Below are positions 26,753 to 35,905 of a DNA stretch of 64,000 bases, piece after piece. The translations under genes and the position numbers were made by a program. The DNA is from Vibrio lentus. Its GTDB lineage: Bacteria; Pseudomonadota; Gammaproteobacteria; Enterobacterales; Vibrionaceae. The notes under the pieces were generated by a model, which searched no databases, was not told the origin of the DNA, and worked only from the letters and a program-made list of their open reading frames with translations. Position 1 is the first letter of the stretch, and each line of letters opens with the position of its first letter. The stretch is taken from contig NZ_MCZK01000173.1 of the NCBI RefSeq assembly GCF_002875945.1, forward strand, positions 1 through 64,000. The letters run 5' to 3'.

Positions 26753-27817
26753 ATGAACAAGTTAAGTTTTGACCGAAAAGTGCCGCTATACGTGGTATCT
26801 GCACTTGTCCTTAATATGGCCGTTAGCTTGTGGTTGCTGAGCATTGCTTCTACGGCAGCCATGGTTTTTTCTGTATGTACGCTGTTCTTGATCAGCACTC
26901 TCATTACCGGACGCCTTTATCGCCATGAAATGACTCAAAGCAAGAACAGCTTGTCTGAGGCGATCATTGATGGCGTCGCTGGTTTTATCATTCTCGATAG
27001 CCAATTGAGAGTGATACAAGTCAATCAGCAGTTTTCTCGAGTTTCAGGCTATGCCTTTGAGCAAGTCGAATCTCGCCCAATTTCTGACCTTTGTTTTATG
27101 AACAACAACGGTGTGGTATCAGCCATTCGCGCGTCACTTAAGCAAAACCATAGATGGAAAGGGGAGCTGAGTGGTGTTAGCCGACTTGGCGAACACTTTA
27201 CCGTGAATGTGGTTGTCGAAAAGCTAGCTGAAATACTGCCACACAATGAAAAGTATGTCGTGACGTTTACCGACATCAGCCGACGTAAAGTATTAGAGCG
27301 TCGATTAAGAGCGCTGGTGGACACTGATTCACTCACAGGGTGCTGGAACCGCCGCCGTTTTGATAAAGATCTCAGTCATTATTCAAACCTCGCCGAGCGC
27401 TATGGTTACACGCATTCTTGTTTGGCCTTGATCGACTTGGATCATTTCAAAGCGGTCAATGATAACCATGGCCATGACCAAGGTGATATTGCCCTTAAAG
27501 AGGTGGCTGAATTACTGAGAAACAACAGCCGAGATACCGACATTGTCGCTCGAGTCGGGGGCGAAGAGTTCGCTATCTTGATGCCAGAAACCAATTTGTC
27601 AGAAGCGTTTGAGGCCATGTACCGATTGAAAGAAGTGATCGCCAAGGGCACAACCTTGAATCTCACGGTGAGCAGTGGTGTGTCTGAAATACAAGCGCAA
27701 GCTGAAACGACCTACCGCAGTGCGGATAAGGCGTTGTATCGTGCCAAAGGCAATGGCCGAAATAGAGTGTGTAGCTCCAGTTCAGGCATCCCAACAACAC
27801 CGATTGTGCTTGGGTAA
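26753..27817 (+). CDS. Membrane PAS-GGDEF diguanylate cyclase
   Basis: The product is 354 residues. Two N-terminal membrane helices (about 10-28 and 34-56) lead to a PAS domain (about 68-180, with GFIILDSQLRVIQVNQQFSRVSGY) and a GGDEF domain (about 190-345). The active site reads GGEEF, and RDTD five residues before it fits an RxxD inhibitory site, so it should make c-di-GMP with product feedback. DSLTGCWNRRRFD opens the domain. The 3' end is convergent with an AraC gene. Confidence 0.93.
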   Translation: MNKLSFDRKVPLYVVSALVLNMAVSLWLLSIASTAAMVFSVCTLFLISTLITGRLYRHEMTQSKNSLSEAIIDGVAGFIILDSQLRVIQVNQQFSRVSGYAFEQVESRPISDLCFMNNNGVVSAIRASLKQNHRWKGELSGVSRLGEHFTVNVVVEKLAEILPHNEKYVVTFTDISRRKVLERRLRALVDTDSLTGCWNRRRFDKDLSHYSNLAERYGYTHSCLALIDLDHFKAVNDNHGHDQGDIALKEVAELLRNNSRDTDIVARVGGEEFAILMPETNLSEAFEAMYRLKEVIAKGTTLNLTVSSGVSEIQAQAETTYRSADKALYRAKGNGRNRVCSSSSGIPTTPIVLG

Positions 27818-27845
27818 TCTATTTAACTAACGAACTTAACGATGT

Positions 27846-28841
27846 CTAAGCCGAAATTGAACGTTGGTAAATCTTCGGCGTAAGGCCGGACACTCGCTTA
27901 AAGGCGCGGGAGAAATGCGAGATGTTGGTGTAACCCAGTTGGCTAGAGATGTAAGTCAGTGTGTGACCTTCTTCCATCAGCTCACAGGCTACAGAAAACA
28001 TCAGGTTTTCTTTGATTTTCCGATAGGTAGTATTTTCGCCTTTGAGTTTGCGTTGAAAGGTTCTCACTGAAAAGTTAAGCAGCTCAGCCGCTTCTTCAAG
28101 TGAGAGGTCTTGTTCTTTCATATAGGGCTTGAGCAACTCGTAGACACTGTCCGTAAAACTGGTGTGCCATTCAATAATCGCAGGTTTTGCGCTGAGGTCT
28201 TTTGGCGTAAGGCGAATAGGCAGTTGTAATACTTCTTCAGGAATAAGCACTGAAGTCGAATTCTGGTCGACAAACATTTGGCAGTGACTTGGCACAAGAG
28301 TCTTGATGATGTCGACGTTATGCCCTTGCAAGCGAACTTTGGACGGTTGCCAAGGTGACTGAGATAAAATGGTTATTAATTCAATAATATAGATGATGGC
28401 AAAGGCTTCACCCCATTGAAACATCGGAGATTCTTCGTAAGGTGCAGTGCGACAAAACCAGCTTTGACCATGTTCTTGAACGAAATCCACTCTGCTGCCT
28501 GGGGAGTCATAAGCAAAAATTGTATTGATGTGCTTTAACGAATCGCCAATGGTTTCAAACTCGGTAAATTGATGCAAGACGTGTGGGATGATTCGACGTT
28601 TAAAGGCGAGGGCGAGTACATCGGTGAATCGAGAGACACCAAGTTGTGCAGACGTTAGATAAATCAGTCGTTTAATGGATTCTGACGGCACAAAGTCACT
28701 TTCCGACTCGATAAGATCAGGTGGTAAGCCGGAGTCTTTGAGCAATTCATGCAAGTTGAGCCCATAGTCCGTGAAGATTTGAACTAAGATCTTGGCATAG
28801 CTGGTTTGTATTACAGGGACTTGGTAAGGGCTAGGGGCCAT
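27846..28841 (-). CDS. AraC-family transcriptional regulator
   Basis: The product is 331 residues from the ATG at 28841, which has AAGGAT upstream; this also matches the 332 residues of the paralogue at 19888. A longer frame to 28889 would add 16 odd residues. The C-terminal HTH_18 has LSLEEAAELLNFSVRTFQRKL and LTYISSQLGYTNISHFSRAF. It is divergent from the HlyD-type gene at 29000 and is the probable regulator of that transport cluster. Confidence 0.88.
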   Translation of the reverse strand: MAPSPYQVPVIQTSYAKILVQIFTDYGLNLHELLKDSGLPPDLIESESDFVPSESIKRLIYLTSAQLGVSRFTDVLALAFKRRIIPHVLHQFTEFETIGDSLKHINTIFAYDSPGSRVDFVQEHGQSWFCRTAPYEESPMFQWGEAFAIIYIIELITILSQSPWQPSKVRLQGHNVDIIKTLVPSHCQMFVDQNSTSVLIPEEVLQLPIRLTPKDLSAKPAIIEWHTSFTDSVYELLKPYMKEQDLSLEEAAELLNFSVRTFQRKLKGENTTYRKIKENLMFSVACELMEEGHTLTYISSQLGYTNISHFSRAFKRVSGLTPKIYQRSISA

Positions 28842-28999
28842 GAGCAAACAATCCTTGTTCATCGTTGCATTATTGGACGTGCATATCATTTGCGACGCTT
28901 TGTTTAGTAAATCTAACCCTATTTACTTGAGTTTTCCATGGTCGGGTTTATTTTTAAGGTATTAATTTTGTTGATGTTAGTTATTTAGAAGGGAGTCCC

Positions 29000-30121
29000 A
29001 TGTCAGAAGTCACAGGGAACAAGCAAGACGACAGTGAAGAAGTTACTCAACCAGAAAACGGTAAAGACAAAGTGAGGAAGGTCACCAACTACCTTCTTTT
29101 CTTTGTTGCATTCATGCTTTTGTTCAGTGTTATCGCCGATCGCATCATTCCCATTACGGATAACGCGCGTGTAAAAGGCTACATTGTTCCCATTAAACCG
29201 GAAGTGTCAGGCAAAGTATTGGATATTCTGGTTCAACCCAATCAGTTGGTTAATCAAGGCGATACGCTCGCGATTCTGGATGAGTCCGATTACCGAATTG
29301 CCGTACAACAAGCCGAGCAAAACCTCGAAATTGCAGGGCAAAATGTCGGCGCTCAAACGGCGAGTATTGCTTCAGCACAAGCGAAACTCACTTCTGCCAT
29401 TGTGGAAAGACAAAACACCAAGCTGCAAGCCAAGCGTGTTTTAGAGATGGCTGATAAAGGTGTCGTTTCTAAATCGGATGCCGATAAAGCGCGAGCATCG
29501 TTGGCGACTTCTCGAGCGGCTGTTGTTAACGCAGAGGCTGATCTTGAAGGTGCGAAGCAACAAATGGGTAAAGAGGGACAAGAAAACAGCCAAGTGAAAG
29601 CGGCATTGCTGGCACTTGAACAAGCGCAACTTAACCTTGAACGCACCGTTATCAAAGCGCCAACCCAAGGTGGCGTGTCTAACTTTAGCTTATCGGAAGG
29701 CTTTTACGCATCATCAGGGCAAGCGATTATGACGTTTGTTTCAACCGAAGATATTTGGATTGAAGCGTACTATCGTGAAAACAGCTTAGGTAACGTCACC
29801 GTGGGTGATGAAGTGGAAGTGGCTTTGGATTTTGCACCGGGTAAAATCGTTAAAGGCCGAGTCAGCAGTATCGATTGGGGTGTTGACTGGGGACAAAATG
29901 ATCAAGCGGGTAAACTGGCACAAGCGAGCCAACAAACAGGTTGGTTACGTCAAACTCAGATGCTTCCTATCATGATTGAATTTGAACGTGATGATATGAA
30001 AGGTATGTTGAGAGTTGGTGGTCAAGCGGATGTGATTGTTTATAGCGGCGATAACTTTGTTTTCAATGCGATAGGCAAGCTTTGGATTCGATTTATTAGC
30101 GTATTGTCTTATGTCCGATAA
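29000..30121 (+). CDS. HlyD-family membrane fusion (periplasmic adaptor) protein
   Basis: The product is 373 residues with one N-terminal membrane helix (about 30-50). The biotinyl-lipoyl-like part follows (VKGYIVPIKPEVSGKVLDI), then a coiled-coil hairpin (about 105-215) and a beta-barrel domain. It resembles EmrA/AaeA. It should link the inner-membrane protein encoded next to an outer-membrane channel for efflux. AGAAGGGAG precedes the ATG; its 3' end overlaps the next gene by 11 bp. Confidence 0.9.
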   Translation: MSEVTGNKQDDSEEVTQPENGKDKVRKVTNYLLFFVAFMLLFSVIADRIIPITDNARVKGYIVPIKPEVSGKVLDILVQPNQLVNQGDTLAILDESDYRIAVQQAEQNLEIAGQNVGAQTASIASAQAKLTSAIVERQNTKLQAKRVLEMADKGVVSKSDADKARASLATSRAAVVNAEADLEGAKQQMGKEGQENSQVKAALLALEQAQLNLERTVIKAPTQGGVSNFSLSEGFYASSGQAIMTFVSTEDIWIEAYYRENSLGNVTVGDEVEVALDFAPGKIVKGRVSSIDWGVDWGQNDQAGKLAQASQQTGWLRQTQMLPIMIEFERDDMKGMLRVGGQADVIVYSGDNFVFNAIGKLWIRFISVLSYVR

Positions 30122-31130
30122 GCCCATACTCGACCAACAAACACAGCAACGGATCCTGCGGTATACCGTGGGGGTCACGTTGGCTGTATTTTTGGCGGCG
30201 TGGATCAATTGGCCATTGGCGTTTGTGGCTCCTGTGTTTACTGCCAAGTTTTTAATCGATAAGCCAGATCTGCATAAAGAAACCGTTTATGAGCTATTGC
30301 TGGCGGTAGTGGTGACCATGGGGCTAGGTTTGTTACTGTCTCGAGGTATCACACATTACCCAGCTCCTTTGTTGATTTTGGTTGGGTTAATGATGCTTTG
30401 GGGTTACTACTTATTCGTTGACCCCAAGTGGAATTTGTTTGCAACCATTCTATTGATTGCCGTGTTGATGCTGCCTTTCATGGCTATCTCAAACCCTGGG
30501 ATGTCCGTGCTGTTGGCATCCGGTTTGGCGACTTCTGGTGTTGTTTCAGTGATGATTTTTGCACTGGTGCATATCTTTTTTCCAGAGCCAAAATCGAAGT
30601 TTTCAGGCTTCGCTGCAGCACCGCTAGAAAAGAAACAACGTTGGTACGCGGCTTTTCGCGCAATGATCATCTCTTATCCCGTGGTGTGCTTTTTCTTTAT
30701 CTTTCAGATATCTGAAGCACTACTGACCATGATGTTTATTGCTTTGCTGTCGTTAATGATCACCTCAGAAAAATCCGTGAAACTGAGCGCTTTTCTCGTG
30801 ATCAGCAATGGTATTGGAGGCTTGTTAGCGATTGCTGCTTTTTCAATCCTTTCTATTGTTCCCAATATTGTCTTCTATTCTTTATTTATAGGCCTTGTCG
30901 CTATTTTTATGGCCACAAAGATTTATACCGTTCCAGAAAAAGCACCCATTTTTGCCACTGCATTTAGCACCTTATTGGTACTTGTGGGCAGCACATTGAT
31001 GAGTTCTGGCGATATTGATAGCAACACATTCATTCGCATATTCCAGTTATTGCTAATTGGAATCTATATGATTTTGGCTTCTCTCTTCCTTGAAACTAGG
31101 AATTGGAAGTTCTTACAGAATCAGCCTTAA
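30111..31130 (+). CDS. DUF2955 inner-membrane protein, probable efflux partner of the HlyD protein
   Basis: The product is 339 residues with about ten hydrophobic helices in two sets, split by a soluble loop near 155-175 (FPEPKSKFSG). It fits the DUF2955 family, related in layout to the FUSC/AaeB group of aromatic acid exporters. Overlap with the adaptor gene indicates a two-part pump like AaeAB. No outer-membrane partner is encoded nearby, so a shared TolC is likely. Confidence 0.8.
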   Translation: MSDKPILDQQTQQRILRYTVGVTLAVFLAAWINWPLAFVAPVFTAKFLIDKPDLHKETVYELLLAVVVTMGLGLLLSRGITHYPAPLLILVGLMMLWGYYLFVDPKWNLFATILLIAVLMLPFMAISNPGMSVLLASGLATSGVVSVMIFALVHIFFPEPKSKFSGFAAAPLEKKQRWYAAFRAMIISYPVVCFFFIFQISEALLTMMFIALLSLMITSEKSVKLSAFLVISNGIGGLLAIAAFSILSIVPNIVFYSLFIGLVAIFMATKIYTVPEKAPIFATAFSTLLVLVGSTLMSSGDIDSNTFIRIFQLLLIGIYMILASLFLETRNWKFLQNQP

Positions 31131-31152
31131 TTTTGCCCTACAAGGACGTCTC

Positions 31153-32253
31153 ATGAAGTTAACCGATGATTTTTCAAAACAGGCGATTGATGCTGCAATT
31201 AAAATTGCAGCCATTGCCATGCTCGTCTATTGGTGTTTTTCAATTCTACGCCCGTTCATTCTGTTGGTGGTGTGGGGTGCAATTATTGCGACTGCGCTGT
31301 ACCCAGTTGCGGTGGCGATTTCAAATAAAACCGGGATGTCGAAAGGCAAAGCCAGTGCATTACTGAGTTTTATTGGCGTGTTGTTGCTACTGATTCCATT
31401 GGTTGCTCTCTCTTCTGGTATCTACACCAGTGCTTCAGACCTGATGACCGGTGTGCAAGATGGAACCTTAACCCTACCTAAGCCGAAAGAATCTTTACAA
31501 GACATCCCGTTAGTCGGCGAGAAAGTTTATGCGGCCTTGGTGCATGCTTCGTCCAATATAGAAAGCGTGTTCATTAAGTATGCTGAAGAACTCAAGATAT
31601 TCGCGAGCAAAGCCGCATCGATTTTAGGTTCATTGGGTGGTGGTTTCATTCAATTTATTATCTCGACCATCATTGCTGGTGCGTTTATGAGTAATGCCGA
31701 TAAATGCCAAACGGGTATGACTCACTTAGTGGCGCGTTTAACAGACGGCAAAGGTGAAGAACTGGTACAGCTTTCTAAATCGACCGTGCGCAGTGTTGTG
31801 CAAGGTGTTATTGGTGTGGCTGTGATTCAATCCATGATGTCGGCAATTGGTTTGGTGATTGCAGGCGTTCCTGCTGCTGCGTTTTGGGCGCTGGCTGTGT
31901 TGCTCATTGCAATCATCCAACTGCCGCCGATTCTTGCTCTGCTACCTGCAATCATTTACATGTTCAGCGTTGAATCGACATTGGCGGCGAGCTTGTTCTT
32001 GGTGTGGTGTATTTTGGTGAGTGGCAGTGACGCTATCTTGAAACCTGTACTACTAAGCCGTGGTTCTCATATTCCAATGCTGGTTATTTTGTTGGGTGCG
32101 CTGGGCGGAATGGCGATGTCAGGCATTGTTGGTTTGTTTGTTGGTGCTGTGATTCTGAGTTTGACCTACGAGCTGATGATGGCGTGGCTTGGACTTGAAG
32201 ATAAAAACCAAGAAGAAACTGAGAAAAAACCAGCAGAGGCCGAGGAAAAATAG
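31153..32253 (+). CDS. AI-2E family transporter
   Basis: The product is 366 residues with about eight membrane helices and an extended mid-region. It shows family segments such as PFILLVVWGAIIATALYP and, late, IPMLVILLGALGGMAMSGIVG, then an acidic C-terminal tail (EDKNQEETEKKPAEAEEK). Members export AI-2 or act as ion antiporters, so the substrate is open. I start at the ATG at 31153 (AAGGACG upstream); the longer frame from 31090 overlaps the previous gene. It lies 22 bp after the DUF2955 gene. Confidence 0.88.
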   Translation: MKLTDDFSKQAIDAAIKIAAIAMLVYWCFSILRPFILLVVWGAIIATALYPVAVAISNKTGMSKGKASALLSFIGVLLLLIPLVALSSGIYTSASDLMTGVQDGTLTLPKPKESLQDIPLVGEKVYAALVHASSNIESVFIKYAEELKIFASKAASILGSLGGGFIQFIISTIIAGAFMSNADKCQTGMTHLVARLTDGKGEELVQLSKSTVRSVVQGVIGVAVIQSMMSAIGLVIAGVPAAAFWALAVLLIAIIQLPPILALLPAIIYMFSVESTLAASLFLVWCILVSGSDAILKPVLLSRGSHIPMLVILLGALGGMAMSGIVGLFVGAVILSLTYELMMAWLGLEDKNQEETEKKPAEAEEK

Positions 32254-32913
32254 ATGAAGCCAGTCTCTAAAGACGACAACTTCTACTTCTTATTCTATGC
32301 ACTGTTAGTGTTGTTTTTTGGTTGCGCGGTGATGCAGCAGTTTTATCCACAAGGCCAGAAAACGATACTGTTCCTCATCATCATTACTCTAGCGAGCTCA
32401 ATTGTTGGTATTCATAAAGAGCGAGCCTTGTATCGCTCTTGGTATGGAATATTGCTGATAACAGCAACGGTGTCCGGTGTGTTTTCGTTTTTGGAAGGCT
32501 ATAACCTGTCGATAGTGACACTGTCTGCTTTGGCTATGTTTTTGTTTTCACACATTTACTCGGCGTTAAAGCAGGTGATGAAAGCGACAACGGTGACACC
32601 CAATCATATTATTGGCTCTATCTGTATTTACTTGTTGTTGGGATTCGCTTGGTCGACCATCTATTTGCTGATTTTGGAAATCTTTCCAAATGCGTTTAAT
32701 GGCTTAGAAGAGCAGTTCTGGCTAACGAACTTGTTCAATGCGATGTACTTCAGTTTCATTACTTTGACCACTGTTGGCTATGGAGACATTTCACCGACGT
32801 TGCCTATTGCTCAGTTCTTTGTGTTTATGGAATCCATCATCGGTAGTTTCTATTTAGCGATTATGGTTGCGAGTTTGGTGAGTATTCGGCTTGCTCAATC
32901 TCACTCCCAATAG
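32254..32913 (+). CDS. Potassium-channel-like membrane protein
   Basis: The product is 219 residues with four to six hydrophobic segments. The pore loop reads FSFITLTTVGYGDISP, holding the TVGYGD selectivity filter of K+ channels, followed by a final inner helix. There is no RCK/TrkA domain, so gating is unclear. Its ATG starts directly after the stop of the AI-2E gene, so it belongs to the same operon, an unusual partner for an efflux pump. Confidence 0.88.
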   Translation: MKPVSKDDNFYFLFYALLVLFFGCAVMQQFYPQGQKTILFLIIITLASSIVGIHKERALYRSWYGILLITATVSGVFSFLEGYNLSIVTLSALAMFLFSHIYSALKQVMKATTVTPNHIIGSICIYLLLGFAWSTIYLLILEIFPNAFNGLEEQFWLTNLFNAMYFSFITLTTVGYGDISPTLPIAQFFVFMESIIGSFYLAIMVASLVSIRLAQSHSQ

Positions 32914-32940
32914 AGCATTTACAAATAGTAGAGTACATAC

Positions 32941-32970
32941 AAAGAAGCCCAGCAATTGCTGGGCTTCTTT
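32941..32970. terminator. Terminator of the efflux/channel operon
   Basis: A 30-bp perfect palindrome (AAAGAAGCCCAGCAA and its complement) ends in Ts. It can serve both convergent genes. Confidence 0.88.
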
Positions 32971-32982
32971 GTTTTACGCTGT

Positions 32983-33010
32983 TCAAAGTCAAACGTAGCT
33001 TTGACTTTGA
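32983..33010. terminator. Second hairpin between convergent genes
   Basis: TCAAAGTCAAA pairs perfectly with TTTGACTTTGA (11 bp, six-base loop). It lies 21 bp beyond the DUF3332 lipoprotein stop; the stem is weak in GC, so it is an auxiliary stop at best. Confidence 0.45.
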
Positions 33011-33031
33011 ATTCAGTGCGAGCTACGAATC

Positions 33032-33571
33032 TTAAGCCTCAGTGCCTTGAATCTTCTCTAGCTCAGCGATAGTCGTTTGAGAGACTAACTGACCGTCCAT
33101 GTAGTAAGTTACGTTCTGACCTTCTTTGATACCAGTTAGCGTTGCGGTTTCACCACTGGTGTAGACGATATCCATTTGGATAGTGTTTTCGTCGATCTTA
33201 ATCATCTCACCAGTCTCGATAGTACGGTTGTTTGAGATTGGTCCGACAGGCGCCTCTTTCAGGCTCGAATCCAGTTCGTCATTCACTTTGAAGTGTGTGT
33301 CTGTCTTCGTATCGAATACGTGTGGCGCGCCACTGATTGGGTTTTTACCCGTCCAGAATTCAAGCGAGTTGAATACCACGTAGTCGGCTGCGGTTGTAAT
33401 ACCGTATACAGGCGCTAATAAGAAGTTTACACCTGCACGAGCATAGCGGTTATCGACAACTTCAACGTTAAATTTCATCACTTTCCCTGTTACGGCGTTA
33501 CTGCCGATACAACCAGTTAGCGCAGAAGCCAAAACCGTTAGTCCTACAATTTTAAGTGCAATCTTTTTCAT
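33032..33571 (-). CDS. DUF3332 family lipoprotein
   Basis: The product is 179 residues from the ATG at 33571, with AGGT upstream; the frame open to 33661 adds 30 residues that would hide the lipoprotein signal. The signal ends in the lipobox LTGC, with Ile next, suggesting outer-membrane sorting. The DUF3332 core begins GSNAVTGKVMKFNVEVVDNR and includes a hydrophobic FLLAPVYGITTAADYVVF stretch. Function is unknown. It is monocistronic. Confidence 0.85.
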   Translation of the reverse strand: MKKIALKIVGLTVLASALTGCIGSNAVTGKVMKFNVEVVDNRYARAGVNFLLAPVYGITTAADYVVFNSLEFWTGKNPISGAPHVFDTKTDTHFKVNDELDSSLKEAPVGPISNNRTIETGEMIKIDENTIQMDIVYTSGETATLTGIKEGQNVTYYMDGQLVSQTTIAELEKIQGTEA

Positions 33572-33751
33572 TTTAGTACCTGTATAAGTTAGAAGTCTGT
33601 TTTGTTGGAACAGGTGTAGTATGGTTTTTATTCGATGGTCAGTTTTACCATTTAACGCCATCGGCGATATAAAATGTCATCGGATTTTCGGTATAAAGTG
33701 TTAGTTATCAAAAGCTCGATCTAAAAAATCGAGTTATAAACATCTGGGCAT

Positions 33752-33780
33752 AAAAAAGCGCGACCTAAAAGGGCGCGCTT
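33752..33780 (-). terminator. Minus-strand terminator of the small gene at 33818
   Basis: AAGCGCG-CCC pairs with GGG-CGCGCTT with one mismatch; on the minus strand it ends in six Ts. It lies 38 bp after the stop of the 53-residue gene and has no other gene to serve. Confidence 0.75.
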
Positions 33781-33817
33781 AATGTTTTGCAAGGGAGTGT
33801 CGTGTTAACCACAACGG

Positions 33818-33979
33818 CTACTTCATAACATAGCTATAAGTCTTTACTGCAAACCAGCGGAAAAATCGGAATAAAAGGGTGGTGGCTTTAAAAGCAAACT
33901 TGGCGATTGAAACCATTGCTTCTGCTGCAATGCTCATGCATTTATGTAAATCGGATTCTTTGTATTCTGAATAGGTCAT
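33818..33979 (-). CDS. Small basic, partly hydrophobic protein (53 residues)
   Basis: ATG at 33979, stop at 33818. The sequence begins MTYSEYKESDLHKCMSIAAE and continues with an amphipathic or membrane-seeking segment (about 23-46) rich in Phe, Lys and Arg. GAGAGA sits at ribosome-site distance and a good terminator follows, which together support a real gene. No family recognised. It may be a membrane-associated small protein. Confidence 0.6.
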   Translation of the reverse strand: MTYSEYKESDLHKCMSIAAEAMVSIAKFAFKATTLLFRFFRWFAVKTYSYVMK

Positions 33980-34245
33980 ATTGTTCTCTCAATTCTCACG
34001 GTTATCTTTCATATGTAAGTCATGACTCCTGTCTGGCTGTATACCCTGTGCAACTAATGTACGAATATTCACCAAGAGAGACTTACCATTTAATGCCATA
34101 TGGATTAAAAGTTAGCCGAAAGAGAAGGCCTTGAGATAATTTGAGTATATCGCTAGGTGTAACTCATGAAGTTACGGAGAAATCACGGTTAATAGTGGTA
34201 TGATCAAGGACTCAGCACCGTGAGTTATTAAGAATAGGAAACAGA

Positions 34246-34518
34246 ATGAGCAACCTTACCGATCAGCAAGAAGCTGCAATGGCTACGTTTAAGGAAAACT
34301 TACACCTTCCAAATGGTGGTTTTCACAAACTGATTATCGAGCTAAGTAAGGAATTTCAGCTGCCTTTTCAAAAGGTGCGTGGCGTTTTAAAAAAAGCTCA
34401 AAAAGACGTTGAGCGTCAAATTCGTGAAGATATTAAGAGTGTTGATGATGGGGTTCTTAGCCAAGCGAATTGGTTGAGCATCATTAAGGTCAAAGCTTAT
34501 CGAACTGGCGGAAGATAA
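34246..34518 (+). CDS. Hypothetical helical protein (90 residues)
   Basis: Charged, mostly helical, no signal peptide or membrane helix. TAGGAAACAG before the ATG is a good ribosome site. The middle segment GGFHKLIIELSKEFQLPFQ is the most structured part. I recognise no family. Another small gene begins 10 bp downstream, so the two probably form an operon. Confidence 0.6.
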   Translation: MSNLTDQQEAAMATFKENLHLPNGGFHKLIIELSKEFQLPFQKVRGVLKKAQKDVERQIREDIKSVDDGVLSQANWLSIIKVKAYRTGGR

Positions 34519-34528
34519 CCAAACGGTA

Positions 34529-34840
34529 ATGGATAAGCTGCAACTCAATCTGAAATATCAAAAAGTGTTGTCGGCAACCAATGGTTCAATCGCAAGTGAA
34601 GACGAGCGTGATGAATTGATTGAAGAGTTGATTCAAGCTTATGAGAAAGAGGTGTTCAAGCCTTTACTGGCAATGCTGCATACAACAAAGCTGTATTGGA
34701 AGTTAATGCTGGTGGATGAGACATGTAAGATGAATGAGGAAAATCGTGAGAAGTTCAGTGATTACCCTCAACACATGCAAGCTGCAGAACACTTATATAC
34801 TTTGGATCAGAAGTTAAGGTCGATGCCGTTAACTTATTAG
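34529..34840 (+). CDS. Hypothetical helical protein (103 residues)
   Basis: An acidic helical protein (DERDELIEELIQAYEKEVFKP) with no signal or membrane segment. The ribosome site is weak, which fits coupling to the gene just upstream. No family recognised. A nested inverted repeat follows about 60 bp later. Confidence 0.55.
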   Translation: MDKLQLNLKYQKVLSATNGSIASEDERDELIEELIQAYEKEVFKPLLAMLHTTKLYWKLMLVDETCKMNEENREKFSDYPQHMQAAEHLYTLDQKLRSMPLTY

Positions 34841-34900
34841 TCCATGAATGCACTGATAATGACGCATTGGTGATTCAGAGTTCGATATAAGTTGGTTTCA

Positions 34901-34981
34901 GTAGAAGTACGATAACCTAGCTAGCGTTAGCCGCGTGTGAAATGCAAAAAGGGCTAGGTTTCTGATCTGTTTTACTTCTAC
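34901..34981. repeat. Nested inverted repeats, 81 bp
   Basis: Outer arms GTAGAAGTA (34901-34909) and TACTTCTAC (34973-34981) enclose inner arms AACCTAGC (34914-34921) and GCTAGGTT (34953-34960). Both pairs are perfect. There is no T run directly after, so it may be a structured RNA element or the remains of a small mobile element rather than a plain terminator. Confidence 0.5.
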
Positions 34982-35071
34982 TCTATTTTGTTCTGCTAGA
35001 GCGAATTGAGGGTGACATCTTTGACATCTTTGGGACTAAGCTGTGTTTCTTTCTGTAGCCTTGGGGAAATG

Positions 35072-35281
35072 CTATAGGAGTGTGAAATGTCCTAGGGTGT
35101 TTCCGTTGCCTGAAACGATAGTTCCGATGCTGTCTCGTTCATTAAATTCAAAGTCGATGAGATAACTGTGATGTTGTAGCTTGGGCAATATGTGGCGGTG
35201 GAGTATATCGCTATTGAGCTGTCGAATCTCGGTGACCCATGAAAGTTCTTCTTTGTGTAAGTCTATTTTAATCTTGAGCAT
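35072..35281 (-). CDS. Hypothetical small protein (69 residues)
   Basis: ATG at 35281 with AAAGGT six bases upstream. Soluble, mixed alpha/beta by pattern, with a His/Leu-rich middle. No family recognised. It stands alone between a convergent small operon and a long gap. Confidence 0.5.
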   Translation of the reverse strand: MLKIKIDLHKEELSWVTEIRQLNSDILHRHILPKLQHHSYLIDFEFNERDSIGTIVSGNGNTLGHFTLL

Positions 35282-35905
35282 TTATTACCTTTTAGTTTAT
35301 TGACTGTTTTTTCGCGTGATAGTTGGTACCAATGGGTTTGTCGTGTTGTTCTGCGTGACATAACTGTGCCTTGTGTTTATTACATTTATATTTAAGTGAT
35401 CGATCTATTTTGAATTCGCTAAAAAGAAAGCAAATGACGAATAGAACGGTAGTGGGATCTGATTTAAAAGCTATTGAATGACTATCTGGGTGAAAGCTGA
35501 CGCAGAGATGGTGTAACGAGGAATCGAGAACTGTCTTTGTGGAACTTGGACTTACTTTAGCATTAACAGCTCTATAGATTAGAGCCAGGTGGCGAACTAT
35601 ACGCCTAGTTTTTTAAATTACAACCCTATTTTAAATTTATTTTCAAAATAAACACGAATGATTTATCAGCGTTTGTTGAGGATTTACTGAGCGTATTGGT
35701 GGGGCGGTGACTCCTTCGTTAAGCGTGTTATTGATGATGTTTGTTGACCTCATCACTTGTTCTACACATTTTCGTGTTTTTATTATTAATTGCCTAATTT
35801 AAGTGGCTGTTATATATCATCTTTACATTGTAAATTACAAATCGTAACTATTGGGCCAAGTGTTGTGATTGCAGGGCTAGTGAGCTTTGTTTACACTTAC
35901 AACCT
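35282..35905. other. Long intergenic gap before the histidine kinase gene
   Basis: I see no coding frame or tRNA in these 624 bp. Near 35591 a GGCG/CGCC mini-stem is followed by six Ts at 35610, which could be the end of a small RNA, but the stem is too short to call. The last 120 bp are AT-rich and probably hold the kinase promoter. Confidence 0.4.

Noticed and set aside
33907..34134. 75-codon plus-strand frame opposite the 53-residue gene
   Set aside because: Cys/Tyr-rich, no ribosome site, and overlaps a better-supported gene on the other strand.
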